Shown: positions 1 to 10,074, counted from the stretch's first letter. The stretch is DNA of 64,000 bases from Accumulibacter sp. (GCF_023806565.1 NZ_JAMTDV010000086.1:19644-83643), one strand, 5' to 3'. A program made the numbers and translations. Notes: generated by a model not told the origin, from the sequence alone.

Positions 1-586
1 CCTGGCGGCTGCCGGGATCGAACCGCTGGAAAATCCCGAAAGCTCTCGCCGCCTGATCATCCCCAGCAGTCGGGCCGAGGTGAGGGTCGTCGTCGTGCGC
101 GCCACCGATACCCCGACCTACGTGCAGTACGGTGCGGCCGACCTCGGTGTCGCTGGCAAGGACGTTCTTCTTGAGCATGGCAGCGAGGGACTCTACCAGC
201 CGATCGATCTGAAGATCGCCAAGTGCCGGATGATGGTCGCCGCCCCGGCAGGTTTCGACTATGCGCATGCCGTGCGACAGGGAGCGCGTCTCAAGGTGGC
301 GACGAAGTACGTCAACATCGCGCGCGAGCACTTTGCGGCCAAGGGTGTACATGTCGACCTGATCAAGCTGTATGGCTCGATGGAACTGGCGCCATTGGCG
401 GGTCTCGCCGATGCGATCGTCGATCTCGTGTCTACCGGCAGCACGCTGAAAGCCAACAACCTGCTCGCGGTGGAGCACATCATGGATATTTCGTCACGGC
501 TGATCGTCAATCAGGCGGCGCTCAAGCTCAAGCGCGAACTGCTGACCCCGATTCTCGACGCCATTTCTGCGGCGGTCGAGCAATGA
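1..586 (+). CDS. hisG: ATP phosphoribosyltransferase, 3' part (start lies outside the window)
   Basis: First enzyme of histidine synthesis, joining ATP and PRPP to give phosphoribosyl-ATP. The reading frame is open from base 2, so the N-terminus is cut off by the window edge and about 194 residues remain. The visible part has the family's [11 protein letters not shown] block and the PRPP-binding run [14 protein letters not shown] near the C-terminus. It ends right after this domain, which is the short HisG form that normally needs a HisZ regulatory partner; HisZ is not in this window. The stop overlaps the hisD start by 4 bases (ATGA), so the two are probably translated together. Confidence 0.95.
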   Translation, partial: LAAAGIEPLENPESSRRLIIPSSRAEVRVVVVRATDTPTYVQYGAADLGVAGKDVLLEHGSEGLYQPIDLKIAKCRMMVAAPAGFDYAHAVRQGARLKVATKYVNIAREHFAAKGVHVDLIKLYGSMELAPLAGLADAIVDLVSTGSTLKANNLLAVEHIMDISSRLIVNQAALKLKRELLTPILDAISAAVEQ

Positions 587-1896
587 TCGGGATCAAACGC
601 CTGGCAAGCACCGATGCCGACTTCGAGGAACGGCTAAGGGCGCTGCTGGCCTTTGAAGCAACCCAGGACGACGCGGTGGAGCGGACCGTGGCCGCCATTC
701 TGGCCGACGTCAAGGCGCGCGGCGACACCGCCGTAATCGACTATACGCAGCGCTTCGATCGCCTCGACGCCGCCACGATGGCCGATCTGGAAATCCCGCA
801 AGAGGAACTGCGGCGAGCCCTCGCCGATCTGCCGATGGCGCAGCGGCAGGCGCTCGAAGCGGCGGCCGGGCGCATCCGCCGCTATCACCAGAGACAGTTG
901 CTGCAGAGCTGGCGCTATGACGATGAGAGCGAAGAGGGATTCGGCACGATGCTCGGCCAGCAGATCACGCCGCTCGACCGGGTTGGCCTCTACGTTCCCG
1001 GCGGCAAGGCCTCGTACCCGTCGTCGGTACTGATGAACGCGATTCCGGCACGCGTCGCCGGCGTTGGCGAACTGATCATGGTCGTGCCGACACCGGCTGG
1101 CGAGCAGAACCCGCTGGTGCTCGCGGCGGCGGCGCTGGCCGGGGTCGATCGCGTGTTCACCATCGGTGGTGCGCAGGCGGTCGCCGCCCTGGCCTACGGT
1201 ACGGAAACCGTGCCCCAGGTCGACAAGATCGTCGGCCCTGGCAATGCTTACGTCGCCGCCGCCAAGCGCCGCGTCTTCGGCGTCGTCGGCATCGACATGG
1301 TCGCCGGCCCGTCGGAGATCCTGGTCATTTGCGATGGCCGGACCGACGCCGAGTGGGTGGCCATGGATCTTTTCTCGCAAGCCGAACACGACGAACTGGC
1401 GCAGTCGATCCTGCTCTGTCCGGATGCCGCCTACATCGAGCGCGTTGCCGCCGCTCTCGACGAACTGCTGCCGACCATGCCGCGGCAGGCGGTGATTCGT
1501 GCGGCACTGGAAAATCGTGGTGCGCTGATCCAAGTACGCGACCTCGACGAGGCCTGTCGCATCGCCAACCGCGTTGCTCCGGAGCACCTCGAACTGTCGC
1601 TGGCTGACGCCGACGAGTGGGTCGGCAGGATTCGTCACGCCGGCGCGATCTTCATCGGCCGCTACACCTCGGAGTCACTCGGTGACTATTGTGCCGGTCC
1701 CAACCATGTCCTGCCCACCTCCGGCAGCGCCCGCTTCTCGTCGCCATTGGGAGTGTACGACTTCCAGAAGCGCAGCAGCCTGATCCGGGTTTCGCAGGCG
1801 GGAGCGAGAGCGCTCGGTCGCATCGCCGCAACGCTCGCCGAGGGCGAAGGCTTGCCGGCGCACGCAAGATCGGCGGAGTATCGCGTCGACAGTTGA
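583..1896 (+). CDS. hisD: Histidinol dehydrogenase
   Basis: Zinc enzyme making the last two NAD-dependent oxidations, L-histidinol to L-histidine. It has 437 residues, the normal length. Visible family landmarks are the [13 protein letters not shown] block, the [12 protein letters not shown] block, the AGPSEILV block and AEHDE, which carries zinc and substrate ligands; HLEL and [13 protein letters not shown] follow further on. The ATG at 583 overlaps the hisG stop. An in-frame reading could be extended upstream to 223, but that part is only hisG read in another frame. It is followed not by hisC, as is usual in betaproteobacteria, but by an unrelated gene for a secreted protein. Confidence 0.97.
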   Translation: MIGIKRLASTDADFEERLRALLAFEATQDDAVERTVAAILADVKARGDTAVIDYTQRFDRLDAATMADLEIPQEELRRALADLPMAQRQALEAAAGRIRRYHQRQLLQSWRYDDESEEGFGTMLGQQITPLDRVGLYVPGGKASYPSSVLMNAIPARVAGVGELIMVVPTPAGEQNPLVLAAAALAGVDRVFTIGGAQAVAALAYGTETVPQVDKIVGPGNAYVAAAKRRVFGVVGIDMVAGPSEILVICDGRTDAEWVAMDLFSQAEHDELAQSILLCPDAAYIERVAAALDELLPTMPRQAVIRAALENRGALIQVRDLDEACRIANRVAPEHLELSLADADEWVGRIRHAGAIFIGRYTSESLGDYCAGPNHVLPTSGSARFSSPLGVYDFQKRSSLIRVSQAGARALGRIAATLAEGEGLPAHARSAEYRVDS

Positions 1897-2044
1897 CGTC
1901 CAAATCGTGTCCGGTGCCACCTCGTGGCGCGAAGACGCGATTGACGTCAGCGTCGACAGCCAAGATACTGGGATGGGCAAGGGGCAGGGGCGCTCCCTGC
2001 GCAGTTTGTCACCATTTTTTCGATCTCGACCGAGGAGGGAACGG

Positions 2045-3100
2045 ATGCGCACTATCAATATGTGGAACGCGTTGCTGGCCGGACTGCTGATTGTTGGTTC
2101 TGGCGGGGCGGTTGCGGCGCATAAGGGCACGGCGGACCAGCAAAGGGAGATCCCCGTATGTGGCAAGGACACCAAGGTTGCCAAGCCGAACGACGACATG
2201 ATCTACACTCTAAAGGAAAAGAAGCGGCGGGGATGCGTCATCGACATCAAGGCGTTGCATCCGACCCAGTCAGCGGTCGGCATGCTGGCCGCGGCGTGCA
2301 AATCGGCCAAGGTTTCGGCCCGTGCTGCTGCCGGGGAACTGAACGACTACCTGCTGGCCGACAACCGCTGGGTTCCCGTCGTGCGGGGTCCAGGCGGCGT
2401 GTTCTATCTCACCGATCACCATCACCTGACCGTCGCCGTCTGGAATGCCGCGATCGACGACAAGGACAAGAAGGTCTATGCCTATCTGCTCGACGACTGG
2501 TCACGTCTGCCGGAGAACGCATTCTGGGAGCGGATGGAAAGAATGCACCGTACCTGGCTGAAGGATCCGGCCGGCAAGCCGATAGTGCCCAGCCAGTTGC
2601 CGAGCGAGATTGGTAAGCTGCAGGACGATCCACTGCGTACCTTGTCGGCCTGGGTGCGGGAAAACTGCGGCTACGTCAAGTGCGATCCTCCCGGCACGGC
2701 CAAGGGCGACGACGAGCAGAGCTGCGCCGATCGCACCTGCGAGGAGAAGTTCGGCAGCAAGAAGGTACCTTGCGCGAATGCCTATTTCATCGAATTTGCG
2801 TGGGGCGCTTATCAGGGCGAAGTGCCGGAGGTCAAGGCAGCTCTCGGTGACGACGCCGCGTGTTCGCAACAGAGTCCGATGAATCAGACCTGTCTCGACC
2901 GGCAGTACGACCGGTTGCTCAAGGCACTGCCTGCGGCGATGAAGGCGACCGCCACGATCGAGGCGAAGACGGCGGTCGAGAAGCTGGCCCGGGGCAAGGA
3001 CACTGGCGGGGAAGCCGGCAAGAACGTCAGCGTCGGACACAATCCGGAAGTCCAGACACCTCTGCTACCGCCCAGGTGTGTGCTCGGCGACGGTCGGTAG
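2045..3100 (+). CDS. Secreted ParB/Srx-fold (ParBc_2-like) protein
   Basis: A 351-residue protein that I assign to the putative ParB-like nuclease family (ParBc_2, PF08857 type) from its middle part: residues about 40-180 contain KALHPTQSAVG, a long helix and the histidine-rich strand YLTDHHHLTVA. The ATG at 2045 is preceded by GAGGAGGGA about 5 bases away and begins a clear signal peptide (basic start, hydrophobic stretch, cut near AVAA-HKG), so it is probably periplasmic or secreted. The C-terminal half has many cysteines (NCGYVKC, SCADRTCEEK, VPCANA), which suggests disulfides. It sits between hisD and an inverted hisC and has no obvious tie to histidine synthesis. Its biochemical role is unknown; the family's nuclease activity is a name, not something seen here. 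Confidence 0.75.
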   Translation: MRTINMWNALLAGLLIVGSGGAVAAHKGTADQQREIPVCGKDTKVAKPNDDMIYTLKEKKRRGCVIDIKALHPTQSAVGMLAAACKSAKVSARAAAGELNDYLLADNRWVPVVRGPGGVFYLTDHHHLTVAVWNAAIDDKDKKVYAYLLDDWSRLPENAFWERMERMHRTWLKDPAGKPIVPSQLPSEIGKLQDDPLRTLSAWVRENCGYVKCDPPGTAKGDDEQSCADRTCEEKFGSKKVPCANAYFIEFAWGAYQGEVPEVKAALGDDAACSQQSPMNQTCLDRQYDRLLKALPAAMKATATIEAKTAVEKLARGKDTGGEAGKNVSVGHNPEVQTPLLPPRCVLGDGR

Positions 3101-3188
3101 CCGCGTTCCGACGCCAGCGGACTCGCTCTTCCTCGATGCAGGGGGAGGCGAGCCCGCAGGCCCCCGCGAATGGAACTTTGCCTGGCGA

Positions 3189-4265
3189 TCAGTCGAGAAT
3201 CTCGCGGAGGGCGGCAAGTAGCGCCTCGCATTGTGCGCTGTTGCCGACCGTGATGCGCAGGTGCTGGTCGACTCTCGGCAATTTGAAATGGCGAACAATG
3301 ATGCCGCGCTGGCGCAGCGCCGCCGCAAGCTCTGCCGCATCGCGCTGCGGGTGACGGGCGAAGAGGAAATTGGCGGCCGACGGCAGTACGGCAAAACCCA
3401 AGGTCTGCAGCGAGCCGCTCAGCTCGTCTCGACTGCGGATGACCGCTTGTCGCGTACGCTCGAAGTGCTCCCGGTCGTCGATCGCGGCGACCGCGCCAGC
3501 GATCGCCAGGCGGTCGAGCGGGTAGGAATTGAAGCTGTTCTTGACTCTTTCGAGCGCCTCGATCAAATGTTTCTGGCCGACCGCGTAGCCAACTCGCAAG
3601 CCAGCGAGCGAACGTGACTTGGACAGGGTGTGCACTACCAGCAGATTCGCATGACGACCGACCAGGGCAATCGCCGATTCGCCGCCGAAGTCGATGTAGG
3701 CTTCGTCGACGACCAGCACCGACTGTCGATGGAGCTGTAACAGGCGCTCGATCGCGACCAGCGACAACAGGCAGCCGGTCGGCGCATTGGGGTTGGGGAA
3801 GATGATGCCGCCATTGGCCGCTGCGTAGTCTTCGATGCGGATTGCAAAATTCGCATCGAGCGGCACGGTGACGTGGTCAATTTCGTACAGACCGCAATAT
3901 ACGGGGTAGAAGCTATAGGTGATGTCCGGGAAGAGGATCGGCAGATCATGCTTGAGGAGTGCCAGGAAAACGTGCGCCAGCACTTCGTCGGAACCGTTGC
4001 CGACGAAAACCTGTTGCGGTTCGATGCGATGAACGGCGTGAAAGCGGGCAACCGCCTCCTTGACGCGATCTGCGTTGGGGTCCGGATAAAGGCGCAAGGA
4101 CTCGCCGCCCGCGCGTAGTTCTGCGGCGATTGCCGCGGCTACGCGCGGCGATGGCGGATAGGGGTTTTCGTTGGTGTTCAGCTTGACCAGGTTCGCCAGC
4201 CGCGGCTGTTCGCCCGGAACGTAGGGCGTAAGGCGGTGGACGAGGGAACTCCAGTAGCGGCTCAT
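3189..4265 (-). CDS. hisC: Histidinol-phosphate aminotransferase (inverted relative to the his operon)
   Basis: PLP enzyme converting imidazole acetol phosphate and glutamate to histidinol phosphate. It has 358 residues with the fold-type I marks: [11 protein letters not shown] near residue 31, the PNPNAPTG block near 157, VDEAYIDF near 186 and the PLP lysine K216 in [15 protein letters not shown]. The start chosen, ATG at 4265 (MSRYW), gives the usual N-terminus; a longer frame to 4421 adds a low-complexity extension that the family lacks. It lies on the minus strand, while hisG, hisD and hisB-hisE are on the plus strand, so it must have its own promoter and cannot be part of one his transcript. 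In related bacteria hisC usually sits in line between hisD and hisB. Confidence 0.96.
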   Translation of the reverse strand: MSRYWSSLVHRLTPYVPGEQPRLANLVKLNTNENPYPPSPRVAAAIAAELRAGGESLRLYPDPNADRVKEAVARFHAVHRIEPQQVFVGNGSDEVLAHVFLALLKHDLPILFPDITYSFYPVYCGLYEIDHVTVPLDANFAIRIEDYAAANGGIIFPNPNAPTGCLLSLVAIERLLQLHRQSVLVVDEAYIDFGGESAIALVGRHANLLVVHTLSKSRSLAGLRVGYAVGQKHLIEALERVKNSFNSYPLDRLAIAGAVAAIDDREHFERTRQAVIRSRDELSGSLQTLGFAVLPSAANFLFARHPQRDAAELAAALRQRGIIVRHFKLPRVDQHLRITVGNSAQCEALLAALREILD

Positions 4266-4300
4266 GAAAGGCTGCTTTCGGATGCATGACAAGCGTGAAA

Positions 4301-4309
4301 TGGTATCAT
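4301..4309 (+). promoter_or_regulatory. Possible extended -10 promoter for hisB operon
   Basis: TGGTATCAT fits an extended -10 element (TGn followed by TATCAT). It lies in the 166-base gap between the divergent hisC and hisB starts and would begin a transcript near 4317, leaving a leader of about 115 bases before hisB. No good -35 box stands at 17 bases, which is common for extended -10 sites. The inversion of hisC requires a promoter here, since hisB cannot be read from hisD through an inverted gene without antisense transcription of hisC. Confidence 0.4.
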
Positions 4310-4431
4310 GCGCGTCTGCTGCCCGACGCCGGCGATGGCCGGCAGCGCCTGGCAGCAGCAGATCGAATCTTTGTCGAACCCTTTCTCGAACCTTTTCCGG
4401 ACGCGAAATGCCGCTTGGCAATGGTATCCCG

Positions 4432-5019
4432 ATGCGCCAGACCGAAGTTTCCAGGAATACGCTCGAAACCCGGATTACCGTCCGCCTGAACCTCGACGGC
4501 AGTGGTCAGGGCAATATTGCCAGCGGCGTGCCGTTTCTCGACCACATGCTCGAACAGATTGCGCGGCACGGGCTGATCGATCTGGAAGTGCAGGCCACGG
4601 GCGACCTGCACATCGATGCGCATCACACGGTCGAGGACGTTGGCATTACGGTCGGCCAGGCGCTGGCCCGGGCACTTGGCGACAAGACAGGGCTGCGCCG
4701 CTATGGATACGCGTATGTACCGCTCGACGAGGCGCTGTCACGGGTGGTGATCGACCTTTCCGGACGGCCCGGCCTCGAGTTTCACGTCGAATTTCGGCGG
4801 GCAGTGATCGGTGCCTTCGACGTCGATCTGATCCACGAGTTCTTCCAGGGACTGGTCAATCATGCTCTCGTGACCCTGCATATCGACAACCTGCGCGGTG
4901 ACAATGCCCACCATCAGGCGGAAACGGTGTTCAAGGCATTCGGTCGCGCGCTGCGTATGGCGGTCGAACAAGATCCGCGTGCCGGCGGCAGCATCCCCTC
5001 GACCAAAGGATCGCTGTGA
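4432..5019 (+). CDS. hisB: Imidazoleglycerol-phosphate dehydratase
   Basis: Removes water from imidazole glycerol phosphate to give imidazole acetol phosphate; manganese enzyme. It is 195 residues, the single-function bacterial form without the N-terminal phosphatase seen in enterics. Metal-binding motifs are [11 protein letters not shown] near residue 62 and [19 protein letters not shown] near 156. The ATG at 4432 ([10 protein letters not shown]) gives the family N-terminus; readings starting earlier, up to 4264, add an arginine-rich stretch absent from the family. It begins the run hisB-hisH-hisA-hisF-hisI-hisE and its stop overlaps the hisH start (TGATG). Confidence 0.97.
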   Translation: MRQTEVSRNTLETRITVRLNLDGSGQGNIASGVPFLDHMLEQIARHGLIDLEVQATGDLHIDAHHTVEDVGITVGQALARALGDKTGLRRYGYAYVPLDEALSRVVIDLSGRPGLEFHVEFRRAVIGAFDVDLIHEFFQGLVNHALVTLHIDNLRGDNAHHQAETVFKAFGRALRMAVEQDPRAGGSIPSTKGSL

Positions 5020-5675
5020 TGGCGGACAAGGCGCCGCGCGGAGCGATCGTCGTAGTTGATTACGGCATGGGCAATCTGCGGTCAGTGTGGCAGGCCCTGG
5101 TGCGCGTTGCGCCAGGTCGTGAAGTGGTCGTTTCGGCGGATCCGGCAGTAGTGGCCGCAGCCGAGCGGGTGGTCTTCCCGGGCCAGGGCGCGATGCCCGA
5201 CTGCATGCGCGAGATCGACGCGCGCGGCCTGCGCGCCGCGGTGCTCGATGCTGCCAGAAACAAACCCTTTCTCGGCATCTGCATCGGTCAGCAGATGCTC
5301 TTCGAGCACAGCGAGGAAGGGGATGTTGCAGGACTCGGCGTCATCGCGGGCAGAGTCCGCCGATTTCCGGCCGAGCGGATGCTGGACGGTACCGGCAGCC
5401 GACTGAAGGTGCCGCACATGGGCTGGAACGAAGTGCGGCAGGCACGAGAGCACGGCTTGTGGAGGGGAATCGCCGACGGCACGCGTTTCTACTTCGTCCA
5501 TAGCTACTTCGTTGCCCCATCGGACCCGGACTGTGTCGTCGGCACCACTGATTACGGTGTCCTCTTTACCAGCGCGGTGGCACAGGATAATATTTTCGCG
5601 ATACAGTGCCATCCAGAGAAAAGCGCAACGGCGGGGCTTGCCATGCTGGCCAATTTCGTCGCCTGGAAGCCCTGA
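5019..5675 (+). CDS. hisH: Imidazole glycerol phosphate synthase, glutaminase subunit
   Basis: Class I glutamine amidotransferase that releases ammonia from glutamine and passes it to HisF. It has 218 residues. The nucleophile cysteine is in [10 protein letters not shown] (near residue 85), and the His-Glu pair is in [10 protein letters not shown] near the C-terminus; the oxyanion-side block [10 protein letters not shown] is also present. The ATG at 5019 shares one base with the hisB stop; a GTG one codon earlier (5016) is also possible. It pairs with hisF, which lies two genes downstream. Confidence 0.96.
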   Translation: MADKAPRGAIVVVDYGMGNLRSVWQALVRVAPGREVVVSADPAVVAAAERVVFPGQGAMPDCMREIDARGLRAAVLDAARNKPFLGICIGQQMLFEHSEEGDVAGLGVIAGRVRRFPAERMLDGTGSRLKVPHMGWNEVRQAREHGLWRGIADGTRFYFVHSYFVAPSDPDCVVGTTDYGVLFTSAVAQDNIFAIQCHPEKSATAGLAMLANFVAWKP

Positions 5676-5740
5676 CCGACGGCTGCAGATTCGATCCTCC
5701 TGCCGCCGTTCGTCATAACACTTCTTTTTCTGTTTGCAAT

Positions 5741-6484
5741 ATGCTGATCATTCCTGCAATTGACCTGAAACAGGGACAGTGCGTCCGCCTCAAGCAGGGC
5801 CTGATGGACCAGGTGACCGTATTCTCCAACTCACCCGGCGAGCAGGCTCGCCACTGGTTGGCGCAGGGGGCCAGACGGCTGCACGTGGTCGACCTGGACG
5901 GGGCTTTTGCCGGCAAGCCGAAGAACGAGAAGGCGATTAAGGAAATCGTCGAGGCGGTAGGAGACGACATCCCGATACAACTGGGTGGCGGCATCCGCGA
6001 CCTCGACACCATCGAGCGCTGCCTAGACGACGGCGTCAGCTACGTGATCATCGGTACCGCGGCTGTGAAGAATCCGGGTTTCCTGCATGACGCCTGTGGC
6101 GCATTTCCCGGCCACATCATCGTTGGCCTGGACGCGAGGGATGGCAAGGTCGCCGTCGATGGCTGGTCGAAGATGACTGGCCACGATGTCATCGACCTGG
6201 CGAGGAAATACGAGGATTACGGCGTCGAAGCGATCATCTACACCGACATCGGTCGTGACGGCATGCTCTCCGGCATCAACATCGAGGCGACGGTGAAGCT
6301 CGCGCAGGCGCTGCTGATCCCGGTGATCGCCAGCGGCGGCCTCTCCAGCATCGATGACATCCATGAGCTTTGTGCGGTCGAACAGGAAGGAATCAGTGCG
6401 GCGATCGCCGGCCGCGCCATCTACGATGGCTCGCTCGACTTTGCCGTGGCGCAGGCTGCGGCAGACCGCGCTGGGACGCAATGA
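5741..6484 (+). CDS. hisA: ProFAR isomerase (phosphoribosylformimino-5-aminoimidazole carboxamide ribotide isomerase)
   Basis: TIM-barrel isomerase acting just before the HisF/HisH step. It has 247 residues. The first strand [14 protein letters not shown] carries the catalytic aspartate, the second catalytic aspartate is in YTDIGRDGM, and phosphate-binding loops are [10 protein letters not shown] and [11 protein letters not shown]. The ATG at 5741 is the family start; earlier in-frame codons reach back into hisH. The 65-base gap to hisH is the longest inside this run and includes a T-rich patch (about 5720-5733) of unknown meaning. Confidence 0.96.
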   Translation: MLIIPAIDLKQGQCVRLKQGLMDQVTVFSNSPGEQARHWLAQGARRLHVVDLDGAFAGKPKNEKAIKEIVEAVGDDIPIQLGGGIRDLDTIERCLDDGVSYVIIGTAAVKNPGFLHDACGAFPGHIIVGLDARDGKVAVDGWSKMTGHDVIDLARKYEDYGVEAIIYTDIGRDGMLSGINIEATVKLAQALLIPVIASGGLSSIDDIHELCAVEQEGISAAIAGRAIYDGSLDFAVAQAAADRAGTQ

Positions 6485-6521
6485 TCATCGTCTGCCGTCA
6501 AGCTGCGGGCGGTAGCTGACC

Positions 6522-7283
6522 TTGGGCCTGGCCAAGCGCATCATTCCCTGCCTCGACGTGACTGCCGGTCGCGTGGTGAAGGGAACCAACTTCGTAGACC
6601 TGCGCGATGCAGGCGATCCGGTCGAGATTGCACGCCGTTACGACGAGCAGGGTGCCGACGAAGTCGCTTTCCTGGACATCACTGCGTCCTCGGATCAGCG
6701 TGAAATCATTTTGCATGTCGTCGAATCCTGTGCGGCGCAGGTATTCATCCCATTGACGGTCGGCGGTGGCGTGCGTTCGATATCCGACGTCCGTCGCCTG
6801 CTTAATGCCGGCGCCGACAAGGTGAGCATCAACACCGCCGCCGTCGAGAACCCGGAACTGGTCGCCGAGGCGGCAGCCAAGGTGGGGAATCAGTGCATCG
6901 TCGTCGCCATCGACGCGAAGCAGTCGGCACCTGGCGCCTGGCAGGTATACACGCATGGTGGCCGGAGGAACACCGGAATCGATGCGCTTGCCTGGGCGCG
7001 CCGCGTTCAGGAACTCGGTGCGGGCGAAATCCTGCTCACCAGCATGGACCGAGACGGCACTCGCAACGGCTTTGACCTGGCGCTGACCCGTGCCGTTTCC
7101 GACGCAGTCGAGGTGCCGGTGATTGCCAGTGGCGGCGTCGGAAACCTGCAACATCTTGCCGATGGCGTTACGGAAGGGCGTGCCGATGCCGTCCTAGCCG
7201 CGAGCATCTTTCACTTTGGCGAATACACCGTTCGTCAGGCCAAGGAATACCTGCGCGAGCGAGGGATCGAGGTGCGCCTGTGA
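6522..7283 (+). CDS. hisF: Imidazole glycerol phosphate synthase, cyclase subunit
   Basis: TIM-barrel cyclase that uses HisH-derived ammonia to make imidazole glycerol phosphate and AICAR. It has 253 residues. Catalytic aspartates are in [14 protein letters not shown] (near residue 11) and AIDAKQ (near 130); phosphate loops are GGGVRSISD and [10 protein letters not shown]. The family start [13 protein letters not shown] corresponds to a TTG at 6522; there is no ATG or GTG closer, so a UUG start is likely. Its stop overlaps the GTG of hisI by 4 bases. Confidence 0.95.
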   Translation: MGLAKRIIPCLDVTAGRVVKGTNFVDLRDAGDPVEIARRYDEQGADEVAFLDITASSDQREIILHVVESCAAQVFIPLTVGGGVRSISDVRRLLNAGADKVSINTAAVENPELVAEAAAKVGNQCIVVAIDAKQSAPGAWQVYTHGGRRNTGIDALAWARRVQELGAGEILLTSMDRDGTRNGFDLALTRAVSDAVEVPVIASGGVGNLQHLADGVTEGRADAVLAASIFHFGEYTVRQAKEYLRERGIEVRL

Positions 7284-7684
7284 GCGATCTCGATCCCGGC
7301 CGGCAATGGCTGGATGCCCTCCAGTGGGACGAGCAGGGTATGATTCCGGCCATCGCACAGGATGCGGACAGCGGTCGCGTGCTGATGTTCGCCTTCATGA
7401 ACCGGCAGTCACTGCAGGAGACGGTTGACACCGGTAGCGCGGTATACTGGTCGCGTTCGCGTCGGCGCCTGTGGCGCAAGGGCGAGGAATCCGGCCATAC
7501 ACAGCGAGTACGGGCGATCCGCACGGACTGCGACGGTGATGTGCTCCTGCTGTCGATCGACCAAGAGGGCGGTATTGCGTGCCATACCGGCCGCGAAAGC
7601 TGCTTTTATTTTCAATTGCAGGGGGATTCCTGGGTTGCGGTCGACCCCGTGCTCAAGGACCCCGGGAAAATCTACGGCAAATGA
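7280..7684 (+). CDS. hisI: Phosphoribosyl-AMP cyclohydrolase
   Basis: Opens the adenine ring of phosphoribosyl-AMP, the third step of histidine synthesis. It has 134 residues and is the stand-alone form, with hisE as a separate gene. Metal ligands are in the block [10 protein letters not shown] and the zinc cysteine lies in [11 protein letters not shown]. The start is GTG at 7280, overlapping hisF by 4 bases; the hisE start overlaps its own stop by 4 bases, so hisF-hisI-hisE look translationally coupled. Confidence 0.96.
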   Translation: MSDLDPGRQWLDALQWDEQGMIPAIAQDADSGRVLMFAFMNRQSLQETVDTGSAVYWSRSRRRLWRKGEESGHTQRVRAIRTDCDGDVLLLSIDQEGGIACHTGRESCFYFQLQGDSWVAVDPVLKDPGKIYGK

Positions 7685-8001
7685 ACATGGACATGCTGCA
7701 CCGGATCTCGGAAACGCTGCTCGCGCGCCGCAAGGCAGATCCCGAAACTTCCTACACGGCGCAGTTGCTGGCCAAGGGGCCGGACGCGATTCTCAAGAAG
7801 ATCGGCGAGGAAACCGCCGAGCTGATCATGGCAGGCAAGGAGGGCAACCGGCTGCACGTGGTCTGGGAATCGGCCGACGTGCTGTATCACACCATGGTGC
7901 TGCTCGCTTTTTACGGTCTGACGATCGAAGACGTGTTGCAGGAAATGCGGCGGCGCGAAGGCATCTCGGGAATCGACGAGAAGAAGTCACGGAAGAGCTG
8001 A
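7681..8001 (+). CDS. hisE: Phosphoribosyl-ATP pyrophosphatase
   Basis: Hydrolyses phosphoribosyl-ATP to phosphoribosyl-AMP and pyrophosphate, the second step of the pathway. It has 106 residues in the all-alpha MazG-like fold, with the metal-binding run [14 protein letters not shown] near residue 40 and WESADVLYH near 62. The ATG at 7681 overlaps the hisI stop by 4 bases. A longer in-frame reading from 7579 is only hisI sequence in another frame. hinT follows after 3 bases. Confidence 0.95.
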   Translation: MNMDMLHRISETLLARRKADPETSYTAQLLAKGPDAILKKIGEETAELIMAGKEGNRLHVVWESADVLYHTMVLLAFYGLTIEDVLQEMRRREGISGIDEKKSRKS

Positions 8002-8004
8002 ACA

Positions 8005-8355
8005 ATGGAAAATTGCCTGTTCTGCAAGATCGCGAGAGGTCATCTTCCGTCGCGGAAGGTCTTCGAAGACGACGAGATTTTCGCTTTTCACGACATCAAT
8101 CCGGCGCGTCCCGTACATCTGCTGGTCATTCCCAAACGACACATCACTTCGCTGGCGACCGTCACCGACGCTGACGCACCGGTGCTCGGCAAAATGCTGG
8201 CGATCGCCGGCCGTCTGGCAAGCGAACAGGGCAGCCCGGACGGTTTTCGCCTGATCATCAATTCCGGACGTATCGGTCACCAGGAAGTACAGCACCTGCA
8301 CGCGCACATCGTGGGTGGGCCGGATCCGGTCGGACCGATGCTCAAGCGAGTCTGA
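8005..8355 (+). CDS. hinT: HIT-family purine nucleoside phosphoramidase
   Basis: Small 116-residue HIT protein that cleaves phosphoramidate and related bonds on purine nucleotides. The catalytic histidine triad is in [10 protein letters not shown] near residue 98, and the N-terminal [10 protein letters not shown] and the [17 protein letters not shown] block are typical of the HinT branch. It directly follows hisE with 3 bases between them, which is the usual betaproteobacterial order, so it is probably part of the his transcript. Exact in-cell substrates of HinT are not settled. Confidence 0.94.
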   Translation: MENCLFCKIARGHLPSRKVFEDDEIFAFHDINPARPVHLLVIPKRHITSLATVTDADAPVLGKMLAIAGRLASEQGSPDGFRLIINSGRIGHQEVQHLHAHIVGGPDPVGPMLKRV

Positions 8356-8417
8356 GCGCGCTTCGCCGGAAGCGGACGCAGTGCGACGCGCAAGTGCAGC
8401 AATATTGGAGGTCTGAC

Positions 8418-8666
8418 ATGGGTTCTTTCAGCATCTGGCATTGGTTGATCGTGCTGATCATTGTCCTGTTGATTTTCGGGACCAAGAAGTTGCGCAACCT
8501 TGGCGCCGATCTCGGTGGCGCAGTCAAGGGCTTCAAGGACGGAATCAAGGATGCGACCGCCGACGACAAAGTCGCTGAAACACCACCGCCCGCCGCAGCA
8601 GCACCGCCGCAGGTGACTTCTGGCCAGACGATCGAAGGCGAGATCCGCGACAAGACCAGGAGCTGA
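8418..8666 (+). CDS. tatA: Sec-independent protein translocase TatA
   Basis: Pore-forming subunit of the twin-arginine exporter that moves folded proteins across the inner membrane. It has 82 residues: a short periplasmic end, one membrane helix (about residues 6-20), the FG hinge ([12 protein letters not shown]) and an amphipathic helix ([14 protein letters not shown]), then a proline/alanine-rich tail. The ATG at 8418 has GGAG about 7 bases upstream; an earlier GTG at 8394 would add 8 residues not seen in the family. First of three tat genes. Confidence 0.95.
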   Translation: MGSFSIWHWLIVLIIVLLIFGTKKLRNLGADLGGAVKGFKDGIKDATADDKVAETPPPAAAAPPQVTSGQTIEGEIRDKTRS

Positions 8667-8783
8667 GCCAGGTGATGGTAGCCTGGCAGCAAGCGGTCAA
8701 GCGGGAACCGGCGCCGGGCGCTGGCGTGCCTTGTCGCCATGATCGGAGCTCATCGCCTGTTTCCCGCGAACGGAATACCGCTC

Positions 8784-9203
8784 ATGTTTGACGTCGGCTT
8801 CTCCGAGATGATCGTCATTGCCATCGTCGCCCTGGTCGTCATCGGTCCTGAGCGACTGCCAAAGGTCGCGCGCACCGCCGGCCACCTGCTGGGTCGTCTG
8901 CAACGTTACGTGAGCAACGTGAAGGCGGACATCCACCGCGAAATGCAGTTGGAAGAACTGCGGAAATTGCAAAGCGAGATCCAGGAATCCGCGCGCAGCG
9001 TCGAGCAGAGTCTGACGACGGAAATCGAGGCCGCGAGGCAGGCGGTGCAGCAGACCGCGCAGGCGGTCGGTGATGGGCTGCCGCCGGACCTGGCGCAAGA
9101 ATGGCCGAACGCGCCGCAACTGCCGGTGACTCCGGCCGCGGCTCCGGCGGCGGCTGCAGCAGATGAAGCGACTGTCGTCGACCAGCCAACTCGGCCGACT
9201 TGA
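8784..9203 (+). CDS. tatB: Sec-independent protein translocase TatB
   Basis: Substrate-receptor partner of TatC. It has 139 residues: MFDVGFSEMIVIAIVALVVI is the single membrane helix, with the conserved glutamate at residue 8, then GPERLPKVART marks the TatB hinge, followed by a long amphipathic and coiled stretch and an alanine/proline-rich tail. The ATG at 8784 gives the typical TatB N-terminus; an upstream in-frame ATG at 8739 would put 15 extra residues before the membrane helix and is less likely. Confidence 0.94.
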   Translation: MFDVGFSEMIVIAIVALVVIGPERLPKVARTAGHLLGRLQRYVSNVKADIHREMQLEELRKLQSEIQESARSVEQSLTTEIEAARQAVQQTAQAVGDGLPPDLAQEWPNAPQLPVTPAAAPAAAAADEATVVDQPTRPT

Positions 9204-9210
9204 GCGGGCG

Positions 9211-10074
9211 ATGAATCCACCCGAAGACTCCTTTCTTTCGCACTTGGTCGAGTTGCGCGATCGCCTGATTCGTGCGTTGGTGGCCATCGGCATCGTTTTC
9301 GTCTGCCTTTTCCCGTGGGCGAAGGAACTCTACGCGCTCCTGGCGCAGCCCTTGCTGGCAACGCTGCCGCAAGGTGGCCAGATGATCGCCACCGACGTGA
9401 TCGGTGTCTTCCTGGTGCCGATGAAAGTGGCGCTGATGGTGGCTTTCCTGATCGCGCTGCCATACGTGCTCTATCAGATTTGGGCTTTCGTCGCGCCTGG
9501 CCTTTACGCGCACGAAAAACGCCTGGCACTGCCCCTGGTCGCGGCGAGCGTGCTGTTGTTCTTCGTCGGCATGGCCTTCGCCTATTTCCTGGTTTTTCCC
9601 ACCGTTTTTGGATTCATGTCGAAGGTGGCTCCGGAGGGAGTCGCCTGGATGACCGACATCGAGAAATACCTCTCCTTCGTGCTGACCACCTTCATCGCCT
9701 TTGGCGTCACCTTCGAGGTACCAGTGCTGGTAGTCGTCACGGTTTACGCTGGATTCGTCGATGTCGACAAGCTGAGGGAATGGCGCCCGTATGTCATCGT
9801 CGGCGCTTTCGTCGTGGGCGCCGTGTTCACTCCGCCAGACGTGATTTCGCAATTGATGATGGCCATTCCGCTGTGCCTGCTTTTTGAGCTGGGCCTCTTT
9901 CTCGCCCGCTTCGCCAGCCGCCGGCGTGCGGCACAAATGACGGCTGGCGAGCCAGCGGCGCCACCGCCGGGCCCTCCGGCAGCCACGTGGGCGCCGTTGT
10001 CCACCGAGGAAATCGATACAGCCGTCAAGGAATTCGGCCACCCCACGGAGATCGATCGCAAACCCGATGCCTGA
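9211..10074 (+). CDS. tatC: Sec-independent protein translocase TatC
   Basis: Multi-span inner-membrane protein that recognises twin-arginine signal peptides. It has 287 residues with six hydrophobic segments. Conserved marks are SFLSHLVELRDRLIRAL at the start (the signal-binding cytoplasmic region), YQIWAFVAPGLYAHEKR, and FGVTFEVPV. The C-terminal 45 residues are a soluble proline-rich extension (about residues 245-287). The ATG at 9211 is 7 bases past the tatB stop. This completes a tatA-tatB-tatC operon next to the his genes, as in many betaproteobacteria. Confidence 0.95.
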   Translation: MNPPEDSFLSHLVELRDRLIRALVAIGIVFVCLFPWAKELYALLAQPLLATLPQGGQMIATDVIGVFLVPMKVALMVAFLIALPYVLYQIWAFVAPGLYAHEKRLALPLVAASVLLFFVGMAFAYFLVFPTVFGFMSKVAPEGVAWMTDIEKYLSFVLTTFIAFGVTFEVPVLVVVTVYAGFVDVDKLREWRPYVIVGAFVVGAVFTPPDVISQLMMAIPLCLLFELGLFLARFASRRRAAQMTAGEPAAPPPGPPAATWAPLSTEEIDTAVKEFGHPTEIDRKPDA

